Shown: positions 43,669 to 52,524 of the stretch, piece after piece
How positions within the stretch are numbered: position 1 is the first letter of the stretch
Layout: every line of letters begins with the position of its first letter
Source of the DNA: Alloprevotella sp.
Lineage (GTDB): Bacteria > Bacteroidota > Bacteroidia > Bacteroidales > Bacteroidaceae
Length of the DNA: 64,000 bases
Assembly (NCBI GenBank): GCA_017476545.1
Contig: JAFUZP010000006.1
Span: 1 to 64,000 of the forward strand
Direction of reading: 5' to 3'
Position numbers and translations under genes: made by a program
Notes under the pieces: generated by a model
The model's input: the letters and a program-made list of their open reading frames with translations, nothing else
The model's database searches: none
What the model was told of the DNA's origin: nothing

Positions 43669-45051
43669 ATGAGAAACGAGCGTTCCGACTTCGCCAGCAA
43701 GCTCGGCATGGTGCTGGCCACCGCAGGCTCCGCCGTAGGGTTGGGTAACATTTGGCGCTTCCCCGTGGAGGCCGGGAATAACGGCGGAGCAGCGTTCATC
43801 ATTATCTACATCCTGTGCGTCCTCGCACTGGGCATCCCGCTCACCGTGGCGGAATTCGTTGTAGGCCGCGCGGCACACACGAATACGGCACAGGCTTACA
43901 AACGGTTGGGAGGCAACCGATTCTGGCGACAGACGGGCAAGCTCGGCGTGATGACGGGATGGTTTATCATGAGCTACTACATCGTTGTGGCGGGCTGGAC
44001 ACTGGCGTACTTTTTCAAAGCCGCCTCGATGACACCCAGCTCGGCGGAACAAGCTGCCGCACTGGCTGACAACGGGTACTGGGAACGCTACTTCGGAGCG
44101 TTTATCGCCCACCCGCTACTGCCCATCGCCTGCATGGCCGTCTTCGTGCTGATGTCCCATTTCGTCATTGTCCGGGGAGTAGAGAAAGGTATTGAACGCT
44201 TCTCGAAAGTACTGATGCCGCTACTTTTCATCATCCTTATCGCACTGGTCGCCTGTTCCTTCTTCACGGAAGGCGCGGCAGCGGGGCTTGCCTTCCTCTT
44301 CAAGCCCGACTTCTCGAAAGTGACGCTCCGCATGGTGCTGGCAGCCATGGGGCAGGCTTTCTTCTCCATGAGTATCGGAATGGGCTGTCTCTGCACCTAC
44401 GCCTCCTACTTCGGACGGGAAACAAACCTTCTCCGTACGGCGCTGCACGTCGGAATGATAGACACGCTTGTGGCCATCATGTCGGGCATCGTTATCTTCC
44501 CCGCCGTGTTCTCCACCGGCATCCGCCCCGATGCGGGTGCATCACTGGTATTCATCGCCCTGCCTAATGTATTCCAGGAAGCGTTCAGCGCGCTGCCGTG
44601 GTTGGGATACGCTGTTTCCGTGCTTTTCTATGCCCTGCTCGTACTCGCCACACTGACATCCGTCATATCACTACACGAGGTGCCGACCGCCTACCTCACA
44701 GAGGACTTCCACCTCTCGCGCCGTGCGGCGACAACGGTCGTTACCATCGTCGTCATCACGCTCGGCACGCTCTGCTCGCTGTCCATAGGGCCACTGAAGG
44801 GGCTGGCACTGTTCGGGCGCAACCTGTTCGACCTCTTCGACTGGACCTCCTCGCAGATACTCCTCCCACTCGGCGGAGCACTCATCACGTTCTTCGCTGC
44901 ATGGATACTAGACCGCAGCATCCTCCGACGCGAACTGACGAACGACGGCACACTGCCCTATGGGCACGCACGCCTCATCGTCGCCCTGCTGAGGTATTTT
45001 GCCCCGTTCGTCATCTTCCTCATCCTAATCAGCGGTCTCGGCCTGCTCTGA
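43669..45051 (+). CDS. Neurotransmitter:sodium symporter family transporter
   Basis: 460 residues from ATG 43669, about eleven to twelve membrane helices. The N-terminal block FASKLGMVLATAGSAVGLGNIWRFPVEAGNNGGAAF is the LeuT-family TM1 with its Na+-binding region. Later blocks (SIGMGCLCTYASYFG, LVFIALPNVF) also fit. It would import an amino acid with Na+; the substrate cannot be told. Followed after 40 bases by the HD-domain gene. Confidence 0.93.
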   Translation: MRNERSDFASKLGMVLATAGSAVGLGNIWRFPVEAGNNGGAAFIIIYILCVLALGIPLTVAEFVVGRAAHTNTAQAYKRLGGNRFWRQTGKLGVMTGWFIMSYYIVVAGWTLAYFFKAASMTPSSAEQAAALADNGYWERYFGAFIAHPLLPIACMAVFVLMSHFVIVRGVEKGIERFSKVLMPLLFIILIALVACSFFTEGAAAGLAFLFKPDFSKVTLRMVLAAMGQAFFSMSIGMGCLCTYASYFGRETNLLRTALHVGMIDTLVAIMSGIVIFPAVFSTGIRPDAGASLVFIALPNVFQEAFSALPWLGYAVSVLFYALLVLATLTSVISLHEVPTAYLTEDFHLSRRAATTVVTIVVITLGTLCSLSIGPLKGLALFGRNLFDLFDWTSSQILLPLGGALITFFAAWILDRSILRRELTNDGTLPYGHARLIVALLRYFAPFVIFLILISGLGLL

Positions 45052-45091
45052 CAAACCGGCAGAAGCCACCAACTCCAACAAAGAACGCCAC

Positions 45092-45634
45092 ATGGACGCT
45101 TTAGCAATCCTAGACAAGTACTACCCCGAAGCGGGCGAACCGCGCCAGTTGCTGCTGACCCACAGCCGCCGCGTTGCCGAACGTGCGCTGCGCATATGCC
45201 GTGAACACCCCGAACTACACCTGGACTGCGGACTCGTAGAACGGGGGGCACTGCTCCACGACATCGGCATACGCTTCTGTAATGCACCAGGCATCCACTG
45301 CTACGGCACGGAGCATTACATCCTCCACGGCATTATCGGCGCGCGTCTGATGCGCTCAGAAGGAGAACTGTGGGAGGCCGAAGCACGCATCTGCGAACGC
45401 CATACGGGGACCGGGCTGCGGCGTGAGGCGTTCCTAAGCCGGGGGCTCCAGCCTCCAACTACCGACCTGCTGCCTGAAACAATGGAGGAACAGGTCATAT
45501 GCTACGCGGACAAGTTCTTCTCAAAGACCCAACCAGAACGGGAAAAAACGCCTGAGGAGGCCGCACGGAGCGTCAGCAAGTTCGGAGAAGAACAAGCCGC
45601 CCGGTTTTGGGAATGGCACACCCTGTTCGGCTGA
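45092..45634 (+). CDS. HD-domain phosphohydrolase
   Basis: 180 residues. The metal-binding HD fold shows H in LLLTHSRRVAERAL, the HD pair in GALLHDIGIRF, H in TEHYILHGIIGA and the distal D in ICYADKFFSKT. It is similar to small uncharacterised HD proteins in Bacteroidetes, possibly nucleotide or dinucleotide phosphohydrolases. Co-transcribed with the symporter. Confidence 0.87.
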   Translation: MDALAILDKYYPEAGEPRQLLLTHSRRVAERALRICREHPELHLDCGLVERGALLHDIGIRFCNAPGIHCYGTEHYILHGIIGARLMRSEGELWEAEARICERHTGTGLRREAFLSRGLQPPTTDLLPETMEEQVICYADKFFSKTQPEREKTPEEAARSVSKFGEEQAARFWEWHTLFG

Positions 45635-45690
45635 AGCGGCACAAGGCACGTCCAACAGCTCTTATAATACGTTAAAAAGCCCGACACGCA

Positions 45691-45721
45691 TTCGCTGTTC
45701 GCAAGGGAATGGCTATCTTCG
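45691..45721 (+). promoter_or_regulatory. Possible promoter of lptD
   Basis: TTCG (45691-45694), 19 bases, TATCTTCG (45714-45721). The ATG at 45736 is 15 bases on, which disfavours a start at 45709. Confidence 0.5.
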
Positions 45722-45735
45722 CGCGCCGAGCGTTT

Positions 45736-48585
45736 ATGAAGAAAGCAACTCTCACTTTGCTTATGGCGGCCTTTGCATTCTGCTTTGCCGCGACTGGAGG
45801 ACGGCGGGCGCACACCGCCCCGCCCCGCCCCGCCGTAGCCGACACCCTGCAACCGAAGGGTACGCTTGCGCCCGACACAACAATCGAACCCGACTCCCTG
45901 CAACGCGCGCTCATGGACAGCACGTTCCACAGCCAGGGAGTTATCACAGTAGATACCATCGCCCTCTCGCAGGACACGCTCAAAGGCAAGAAAGACGGTC
46001 TCGACGCCCCAGTGCAGTACGAAGCGGAGGACTCCATCGTTTACGACGCGGAACGGAAAGTCATCACGCTCTACAACAAGGCGAAGGTAAAGTACCAGGA
46101 CATGACGCTGAACGCCGGAGTGGTGACGATGAGCCTCGACTCAAACCTCGTCCACGCACGCCTGCTGCCCGACAGTATGCGCACAGACACGGCACAGTCC
46201 CGCTCGGAGCGTGAGGACCTACCCACCTACAAGCAGGGAAGCGACATGTACCAAAGCGGGGAGATGAGCTTCAACTTCAAGACGAAGAAGGGATACATCG
46301 CCGATGTCAGCACGACACAAGGCAACGGCTTAGTGACGAGCAAACGCGCCAAACGTACCGACGACGGCACGCTATATCTGGAGGACGGTACTTACACCAC
46401 GTGCGATGCGGAACATCCACACTTCTATCTGAAACTCTCCCGCGCGAAAGTAAATCCCGGCAAGGAGACGGTCTTCGGACCGGCGCACCTCGTCGTAGCG
46501 GATGTACCGTTGCCCATCGCAATCCCTTACGGCTTCTTCCCTTTCAACAAAAAGTACTCCAGCGGTTTTGTCATGCCCACCTACGGCGACGAAACCGTGA
46601 GAGGGTTCTACTTACGTAACGGCGGATACTACTTTGCCCTCAACGACTTCCTCGATTTGAAGGTGCTGGGAGAAATCTACACCAAGGGGTCGTGGGGATT
46701 AAGCCTCGAAACGAACTATCGCAAGCGCTACCGCCACAACGGTAACGTCTATATCAGTTACCTGAACACCGTGGAGGGCGAGAAGAACATGCCCGACTAT
46801 ACCGTCACAAAGAGCCTCAAGCTGCAATGGACGCACACGAAGGATGCCTCCGCCGGCGGCAACACGACGTTCTCGGCGCGCGTGAACTTCGCTTCGGAGA
46901 ATTATGAGCGGAAGAACCTCACCTCCATGTACAACCCGCTCAGTTACACGCAGAGCACCAGGGCGAGCTCTGTCAGTTTTTCCCGCAACTTCCCCGGCAT
47001 CGGAGCGTCACTCTCCGGCTCCATGAACCTCACGCAGAACATGCGCGACTCCACTATCGCGATGACACTGCCCGATCTGTCATTCTCCCTGAACCGCTTC
47101 TACCCGTTCCGAAGAAAGCGGGCAGCAGGGAAGGAACGATGGTACGAGAAGATTTCCATGTCCTATTCCGCAACAATGCGCAATAGCATAACGACGAAAG
47201 AGGACCAGTTGCTGCACTCCAACCTTACGAAAGACTGGAAAAACGGCATACAGCACCGCATCCCGATTGACGCGACATTCCAACTTTTCAAATACATCAA
47301 CATCTCGCCGAACATCAGTCTGCGCGACATCATGTACTCCAGCCGCGTCATGCGCTCATGGGACGAGGTAAGACAAACCGAAGTGCGCGACACCGTGAAC
47401 GGTTTCTACAACCTTTATGACTGGAACCTCGGCGTCTCCGCCAACACCACGCTCTACGGTTTCTACAAGCCATGGAAGAAACTCTTCGGCGACCGCATCA
47501 TCGCTATCCGCCACGTACTGAAACCCAGCGTATCCTTCTCTTACGCGCCGGACTTCACCACTTCGGCCTACGGCTACGTAAGGACTTACGAGAAGGTAGA
47601 TCCATACGGCAATCACGAAACGGTCACTTATTCTCCCTACCAAGGCGGCATCTACGGATACCCCGGCGGGACGAAGCAGGGCATGGTCACAATGAGTCTT
47701 TCCAACAATGTTGAGATGAAGGTTAAGAGCGATGCGGACGCCACCGGGGAGCGCAAAATAAGCCTCATTGACGAGTTGGCGGGTTCCATCTCCTACAACA
47801 TGGCCGCTAAAGAACGCCCATGGAGCAACTTGTCCACACGCCTGCGCCTCAAACTGACCAAGAGTTACACGTTCTCCCTCGCCGCACAGTTCGCCACCTA
47901 CGCGTACGCCTTCAATGAAAGCGGACAAGTCGTCACGGGCAACCGCACCGAGTGGAGCTACGGACGCTTCGGACGCTTCCAGGGCATGAGCCAGAACATT
48001 TCCTACACCTTCAATAACCAGACACTGCGCAAACTGCGCGAAAAGTTCGGCCGCAAGAAAGATCTACCGGGGCCGGGAGAAAACGAAGAGGACGATGGAA
48101 GCAACGAAGAGGCAGACGCCGAGGACGCGAACGTGGACCCTACGCTGAAAAACGCAACGCAGGGAAAAGTGCGGAAGGAGAAGGCTAAGGTGGACGGCGA
48201 CGGCTACCTATCATTCTCCATCCCCTGGTCACTGACCCTTTCCTATGGTATCACGATGTTTGAAGACCGCAGCAAACCCATCAACCCCAAGCGGATGCGC
48301 TATCCCTTCGGTTTCACTCAGACGCTCAACGCCTCCGGTTACGTCCGCATTGCAGACGGGTGGAACATCTCCTTCGTATCGGGTTACGACTTCGAACAGC
48401 GCAAGCTGTCAATGACCACCGCATCGCTCTCCCGTGACCTCCATTGCTTTGAGATGTCGTGCAACGTGGTGCTGAAGCCTTATTCCTCCTTTAATTTCTC
48501 TTTCCGCGCACGAGCTAACGAACTCATGGACGCGCTGAAATGGGACAAACGCAGCTCCTACTCAACCAACATCGAGTGGTACTGA
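45736..48585 (+). CDS. lptD: LPS-assembly protein LptD (Bacteroidetes type)
   Basis: 949 residues from ATG 45736, with signal peptide ATLTLLMAAFAFCFAATG. An OstA/LptA-like beta-jellyroll (about 100-270: YEAEDSIVYDAERKVITLYNKAKVKYQDMTL) precedes a large barrel. The characteristic lock region is PLPIAIPYGFFPFNKKYSSGFVMPTYG. An acidic insertion (ENEEDDGSNEEADAEDAN) lies near residue 800. It would place lipopolysaccharide in the outer leaflet of the outer membrane. Confidence 0.93.
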   Translation: MKKATLTLLMAAFAFCFAATGGRRAHTAPPRPAVADTLQPKGTLAPDTTIEPDSLQRALMDSTFHSQGVITVDTIALSQDTLKGKKDGLDAPVQYEAEDSIVYDAERKVITLYNKAKVKYQDMTLNAGVVTMSLDSNLVHARLLPDSMRTDTAQSRSEREDLPTYKQGSDMYQSGEMSFNFKTKKGYIADVSTTQGNGLVTSKRAKRTDDGTLYLEDGTYTTCDAEHPHFYLKLSRAKVNPGKETVFGPAHLVVADVPLPIAIPYGFFPFNKKYSSGFVMPTYGDETVRGFYLRNGGYYFALNDFLDLKVLGEIYTKGSWGLSLETNYRKRYRHNGNVYISYLNTVEGEKNMPDYTVTKSLKLQWTHTKDASAGGNTTFSARVNFASENYERKNLTSMYNPLSYTQSTRASSVSFSRNFPGIGASLSGSMNLTQNMRDSTIAMTLPDLSFSLNRFYPFRRKRAAGKERWYEKISMSYSATMRNSITTKEDQLLHSNLTKDWKNGIQHRIPIDATFQLFKYINISPNISLRDIMYSSRVMRSWDEVRQTEVRDTVNGFYNLYDWNLGVSANTTLYGFYKPWKKLFGDRIIAIRHVLKPSVSFSYAPDFTTSAYGYVRTYEKVDPYGNHETVTYSPYQGGIYGYPGGTKQGMVTMSLSNNVEMKVKSDADATGERKISLIDELAGSISYNMAAKERPWSNLSTRLRLKLTKSYTFSLAAQFATYAYAFNESGQVVTGNRTEWSYGRFGRFQGMSQNISYTFNNQTLRKLREKFGRKKDLPGPGENEEDDGSNEEADAEDANVDPTLKNATQGKVRKEKAKVDGDGYLSFSIPWSLTLSYGITMFEDRSKPINPKRMRYPFGFTQTLNASGYVRIADGWNISFVSGYDFEQRKLSMTTASLSRDLHCFEMSCNVVLKPYSSFNFSFRARANELMDALKWDKRSSYSTNIEWY

Positions 48586-48619
48586 ACCATAACAAGAACA
48601 ACCTAAAACTCTCACCAAT

Positions 48620-49312
48620 ATGTACACAAGACGATTCCTCGGTTTAGGCGCACTAGCTGCCGCATTCAGCATCTTTTCCGGCTGTAGCAACGACCCGGAC
48701 GAGTACCACTACACCGTTTTCTTCCCCAACGATATGGAAAGCCGCACGTACTTCGCGGACCAGACGCGCGACACGCTGCACGTCCTCTCCTATGACAGTT
48801 GGACGAGTACAGCCCTTGGCGGTTGGTTCTCCGTATCGCCCGAAAGCCAGGCGGTACTTGCCGGACAAGGTACCATCACCCCCATGTTCCTGACCGCCAC
48901 GCCGAACACGACGGAAACCGTGCGGACGGGTTACATTCAGGTGGCCGGTTACGGACAGATCGCCAAGTTGGTAAGGCAGACCTATTGGCTCAACATCGCC
49001 GCACCCACGGGGCGTATCGAAGCCAATGCCGGAACTGGGGATATACGCTGTACCTTCACGACGAAGCTCACAGCCAAGGAAACAAACTTGCCACTGGTAT
49101 TCACGAATTATACGGATGGGGCCAAACTCGCGGCAGATGCCACTTGGATTTCCATTCCTGACACGGCATTTGATGCCGGAAGGCACACCTTTACACTTAC
49201 CGTCACCCCCAACCAGAGCACGGAGCCGCGTACAGCAACACTCACCCTGACATCGGCAGGTGTCAGCACACCTATCAGCGTTACGCAGGAAGGGAAGACC
49301 GAGGACGAATAG
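48620..49312 (+). CDS. Lipoprotein with BACON-like domains
   Basis: 230 residues. The lipoprotein signal FLGLGALAAAFSIFSGC has its Cys at about 22, followed by SNDPDE. Two beta-sandwich modules follow, the last (WISIPDTAFDAGRHTFTLTVTPNQSTEPRTATLTLTSAGVSTPISVTQEG) with the typical BACON ending. BACON domains are common in surface glycan-binding or mucin-related Bacteroidetes proteins. 34 bases after lptD, perhaps the same transcript. Confidence 0.78.
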   Translation: MYTRRFLGLGALAAAFSIFSGCSNDPDEYHYTVFFPNDMESRTYFADQTRDTLHVLSYDSWTSTALGGWFSVSPESQAVLAGQGTITPMFLTATPNTTETVRTGYIQVAGYGQIAKLVRQTYWLNIAAPTGRIEANAGTGDIRCTFTTKLTAKETNLPLVFTNYTDGAKLAADATWISIPDTAFDAGRHTFTLTVTPNQSTEPRTATLTLTSAGVSTPISVTQEGKTEDE

Positions 49313-49364
49313 TGCTCCTGCTCCCCTTCCCTCTCCAGGTAAACGCCGAAAAACGCGGGAAAAC

Positions 49365-49395
49365 TTTGCACTATCGGAATTAAAGGCTACATTCG
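49365..49395 (+). promoter_or_regulatory. Promoter of the large exported protein at 49491
   Basis: TTTG (49365-49368), 19 bases, TACATTCG (49388-49395); predicted leader about 90 bases. Confidence 0.65.
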
Positions 49396-49490
49396 CAGTG
49401 CGGCATATAGAACAAAGCCGCCGTCCCGATGACGGGAGCGAAGCATAACACGAACCAAATACAACCATTTATTAACTTAAACCAAACCCC

Positions 49491-52127
49491 ATGAAGAAGT
49501 TTTTTACACTCTTCGCGCTCATCTGCTTCGCAGCAGTGACTGCGCAGGCTCAGATAGAGTCGCTGGACCAACTGAGCAATGACAAGGCCTATCGGATTTA
49601 CTGCGTCAACCGGGCCAGCTACATGGTCACCAGCGAAAACTGGCTAGAGGACGGCCGCGACTGGAATCATCCCGGATTCGAGGTGAACGATGTGGAGAAC
49701 TCCGGCTACTTCGCCATTCTCCAAGCCAATGAGAAGTACTACCTCTACAGCATCGCCCGCAAGAAGTTCGTGGACGATGAAGTTTCTGTAAGTACCATCA
49801 ATGAGAAAGACAAGGCATTCCCCCTCGTAGAGGAACCGACAGAAACCTCCTGGGTGGAACTCTCTGACGCTGGCACCGCCGGGTTCTATTTCAAGATGAA
49901 CGGCGTATCGCCGATGAACTGTTCCTCCGGCTGGACGCATAACATCGTTGGCGGCTGGTACGAGCTCGATGCTGGCAACTGCTACCACATCATTGAAGTT
50001 GAAGGCTACGAGTTCGACCCGACAGACGCGCTCGCAAAACTCGGTATCATGCCGGACGATGATCCCGATGACCAGGAACTCGCTACAGCCGATGTCCTCA
50101 TCGACATGATTAACGGCCAGTTCACCGTGTTCAACGGTGGTGGCACACTCGCAAAAACGTGGGTCAGCAACGAGGCTCCCGTTATCACTTTCAACTGCGC
50201 AGGCGGTAACAACATGGTAGGTGGAACGACTATATTCAACAACTACGACGCTGGTGATAACGTGGGCCTGTTCAAGGGTCAAACCTACACCATAAGCGTT
50301 GAAGCCGGCTACGTTATCACGGGTTACGACTTCGTGGGTTCCGCTATGGACAGCGGCGCAGAGTACACCGTTACCGCCAACGAAGAGACCCACACCTTCA
50401 CGACTGAGGAAAGCTCCTTCAGCGTTGAGTTCAAGGAGGGTGTAGCCTCCACTTCCTTCACCACGGGCGGTACGGGTTTCATACTCTCCAAGATTACCGT
50501 CCATGTGCAGCAGCTCCCGACCAAGAAGGTAAACTACGTCTTCCTTGACGCCAATGGTAGCGAATTCTACCGCGAAAAGATACCCACACAGGTAGGTACG
50601 GTAGTGAGCGAGCTGCCCGAGGAACTGAAGCGTGACTTCACCGAGTACACCTACGGCAACCCCATCACGGTGGAGAAGGGTGTGACGAATGTCTTTGAAG
50701 TGACCGCAGTTTCCACACTGCCTTTCTCTACGGAAGAGGCGCAGTACCTCACCGTAAACGGCATGTATATGTACTACGATGCTGCTGAGGGAATCGTGAA
50801 GGGCACAGAAATAATGGAACCCATCAACCAGATCGACCCCGCTTACCAGTGGACGCTCGCAGGCGACATGTACAATGGTTTCCTGCTCCAGAACAACGCA
50901 GCCGAGGGTACTTACTTCGTTGAGGGCGAACTCACGCTCAACGACGGTTGGCGCGGCTACATCGTACCCACAGAGGAAGAGACGCCTTGGTTTGCAACGG
51001 CCAGCGGAAACGGCTTCGCCCTGACACACGGCAGCACGCACATCAACAACTTCAACGGAGTGGTATGTGTACACAACTATCCCAACGGAACGGGCGGTGA
51101 GGACAGCCGCATGACCGCAGAGGAGCTTGTACAGCCCGACATGGCTACGGTATACTACAGTGTAGTGGATGTTGAAGGCAACGAAATCGCAGGGTGGCAA
51201 GAGATCCTTCCCGCCGGAACGACTATCGACGCCCTTCCTGAGGAGCTCATCCGCCCCTTCACGGAGTACACCCTCCCCGATCCCTTCACCGCTGAGGCAG
51301 AAGGCGACAACATCTACACGGCAACTGCCACTTTCGTAGAGCCCTTCAGTGTTTGCACACCGGAGAATCCGCAATCCGTATATATCCTGATGAATGAAAA
51401 CCGCATCGCCATTGGTACAGCCAATGAGAGCACTTTCGGCAACCTGCTCTTCGCCAACCGCCAGGCGCTCGCAGGCGATGCTACGGGCGACCTCACCACT
51501 ATCCCCAACTGGGCGGTAGATCAGACGACGCTTGAAGAGGCGGTTGCGGACGAGAGCAAGCGCGAACAGTACGGATTCAGCCTGGCGCTCGACCCGGCCT
51601 ACCAGTGGCAGATAACGGGTAGTCCCTACCTTAACTACACCTTCCTCAACGAGAACGGCCACTACATCGCCGGCGTGAACAGCATTATCAATGTCATCAC
51701 GGCTGGCGAAGAGGAGGATCCGTTTGAATTTGAGATTATCCCTGTGGTCACTGAAGACGAGAACGAACCCGCTGAACCCGCAGGTAATGGCGTGCGCAAC
51801 AAGGTCGCCGAAGGCGTGAATGCCGACCGCTTCATCCTAAAGACCGATCTCGGCTACGTCAGCAGCTACATCAACCAGTACTTCCAGTTCACCGAGAATG
51901 AAGCAGCTGCCGCAGAGTTCACCTTCGCTACGGTAGATCCGACAGAGCTGAACAACGCTCTTGAAGCTTACCTGGAGGCTCAGAACGAACTTGACCAGGC
52001 TGTAGGCGTAAGCACCGTGAAGGTAAGCAACGCCAACGCCCAAGTGTTCGATCTCCAGGGCCGCCGCGTAAACGGTCTGCTGAAGGGTGTGAACATCGTA
52101 AACGGCCAGAAGGTTCTCGTGAAGTAA
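49491..52127 (+). CDS. Large exported protein with internal duplication and C-terminal sorting-type tag
   Basis: 878 residues with signal peptide FFTLFALICFAAVTAQAQ. No family recognised. Two halves repeat: about 343-460 (VNYVFLDANGSEFYREKI ... LPEELKRDFTEYT ... IDPAYQWTLAG) and about 560-700 (VYYSVVDVEGNEIAGWQEI ... LPEELIRPFTEYT ... LDPAYQWQITG). The DPAYQW element looks like ricin-B/beta-trefoil-type surface proteins, but this is not firm. It ends with VFDLQGRRVNGLLKGVNIVN and QKVLVK, the same tag type as the LRR protein at 11137. Strong terminator after the gene. Confidence 0.75.
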   Translation: MKKFFTLFALICFAAVTAQAQIESLDQLSNDKAYRIYCVNRASYMVTSENWLEDGRDWNHPGFEVNDVENSGYFAILQANEKYYLYSIARKKFVDDEVSVSTINEKDKAFPLVEEPTETSWVELSDAGTAGFYFKMNGVSPMNCSSGWTHNIVGGWYELDAGNCYHIIEVEGYEFDPTDALAKLGIMPDDDPDDQELATADVLIDMINGQFTVFNGGGTLAKTWVSNEAPVITFNCAGGNNMVGGTTIFNNYDAGDNVGLFKGQTYTISVEAGYVITGYDFVGSAMDSGAEYTVTANEETHTFTTEESSFSVEFKEGVASTSFTTGGTGFILSKITVHVQQLPTKKVNYVFLDANGSEFYREKIPTQVGTVVSELPEELKRDFTEYTYGNPITVEKGVTNVFEVTAVSTLPFSTEEAQYLTVNGMYMYYDAAEGIVKGTEIMEPINQIDPAYQWTLAGDMYNGFLLQNNAAEGTYFVEGELTLNDGWRGYIVPTEEETPWFATASGNGFALTHGSTHINNFNGVVCVHNYPNGTGGEDSRMTAEELVQPDMATVYYSVVDVEGNEIAGWQEILPAGTTIDALPEELIRPFTEYTLPDPFTAEAEGDNIYTATATFVEPFSVCTPENPQSVYILMNENRIAIGTANESTFGNLLFANRQALAGDATGDLTTIPNWAVDQTTLEEAVADESKREQYGFSLALDPAYQWQITGSPYLNYTFLNENGHYIAGVNSIINVITAGEEEDPFEFEIIPVVTEDENEPAEPAGNGVRNKVAEGVNADRFILKTDLGYVSSYINQYFQFTENEAAAAEFTFATVDPTELNNALEAYLEAQNELDQAVGVSTVKVSNANAQVFDLQGRRVNGLLKGVNIVNGQKVLVK

Positions 52128-52155
52128 GCCTTCCTGACGAAAAGACTCTATAGTG

Positions 52156-52190
52156 GCGGGGCGCATCCGATATGGATGCGCCCCGCTTTT
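52156..52190 (+). terminator. Terminator after the large exported protein
   Basis: GCGGGGCGCATCC (52156-52168) pairs perfectly with GGATGCGCCCCGC (52174-52186) around GATAT, then four T. Confidence 0.9.
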
Positions 52191-52198
52191 CATACACC

Positions 52199-52221
52199 TA
52201 TATAATATATACGCGCGCGCG
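52199..52221. repeat. AT/CG motif copy 7
   Basis: TATATAATATATA followed by CGCGCGCGCG, the clearest copy, just after the terminator. Same orientation as the others. Confidence 0.5.
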
Positions 52222-52382
52222 AAGGTGAACAGCCCGAGTATCAGTAACGGGGGAAGCGGACTGAGAAGTCGAAAGGAAACACCCGCCAGCCCACGCCATC
52301 GGCTGACTACAGAAGAAAGACAAGGCAGACTGATACCGCGCACGGACGAAAGAAGGAAACAAGAGCTTGCTCTCCAACTTCC

Positions 52383-52462
52383 TAATCCTACGGTTAATTC
52401 ATTCTAACCTTGCGGTTAGTTCACCGTACCCCGAGGGATAGTTTCCCGTACCCTAAGGGGTA
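52383..52462. repeat. 22-base-period palindrome quartet E
   Basis: Units at 52383 (TAATCCTACGGTTA), 52405 (TAACCTTGCGGTTA), 52427 (TACCCCGAGGGATA) and 52449 (TACCCTAAGGGGTA), exact 22-base steps. It lies between convergent genes. The remaining bases of the 52222-52382 stretch show nothing recognisable. Confidence 0.95.
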
Positions 52463-52524
52463 CGTCTTCCTGAAAATCCACGGGACAAATCCTTCCCCAT
52501 GCGAAGGTGCGGAGAGATGACCGC

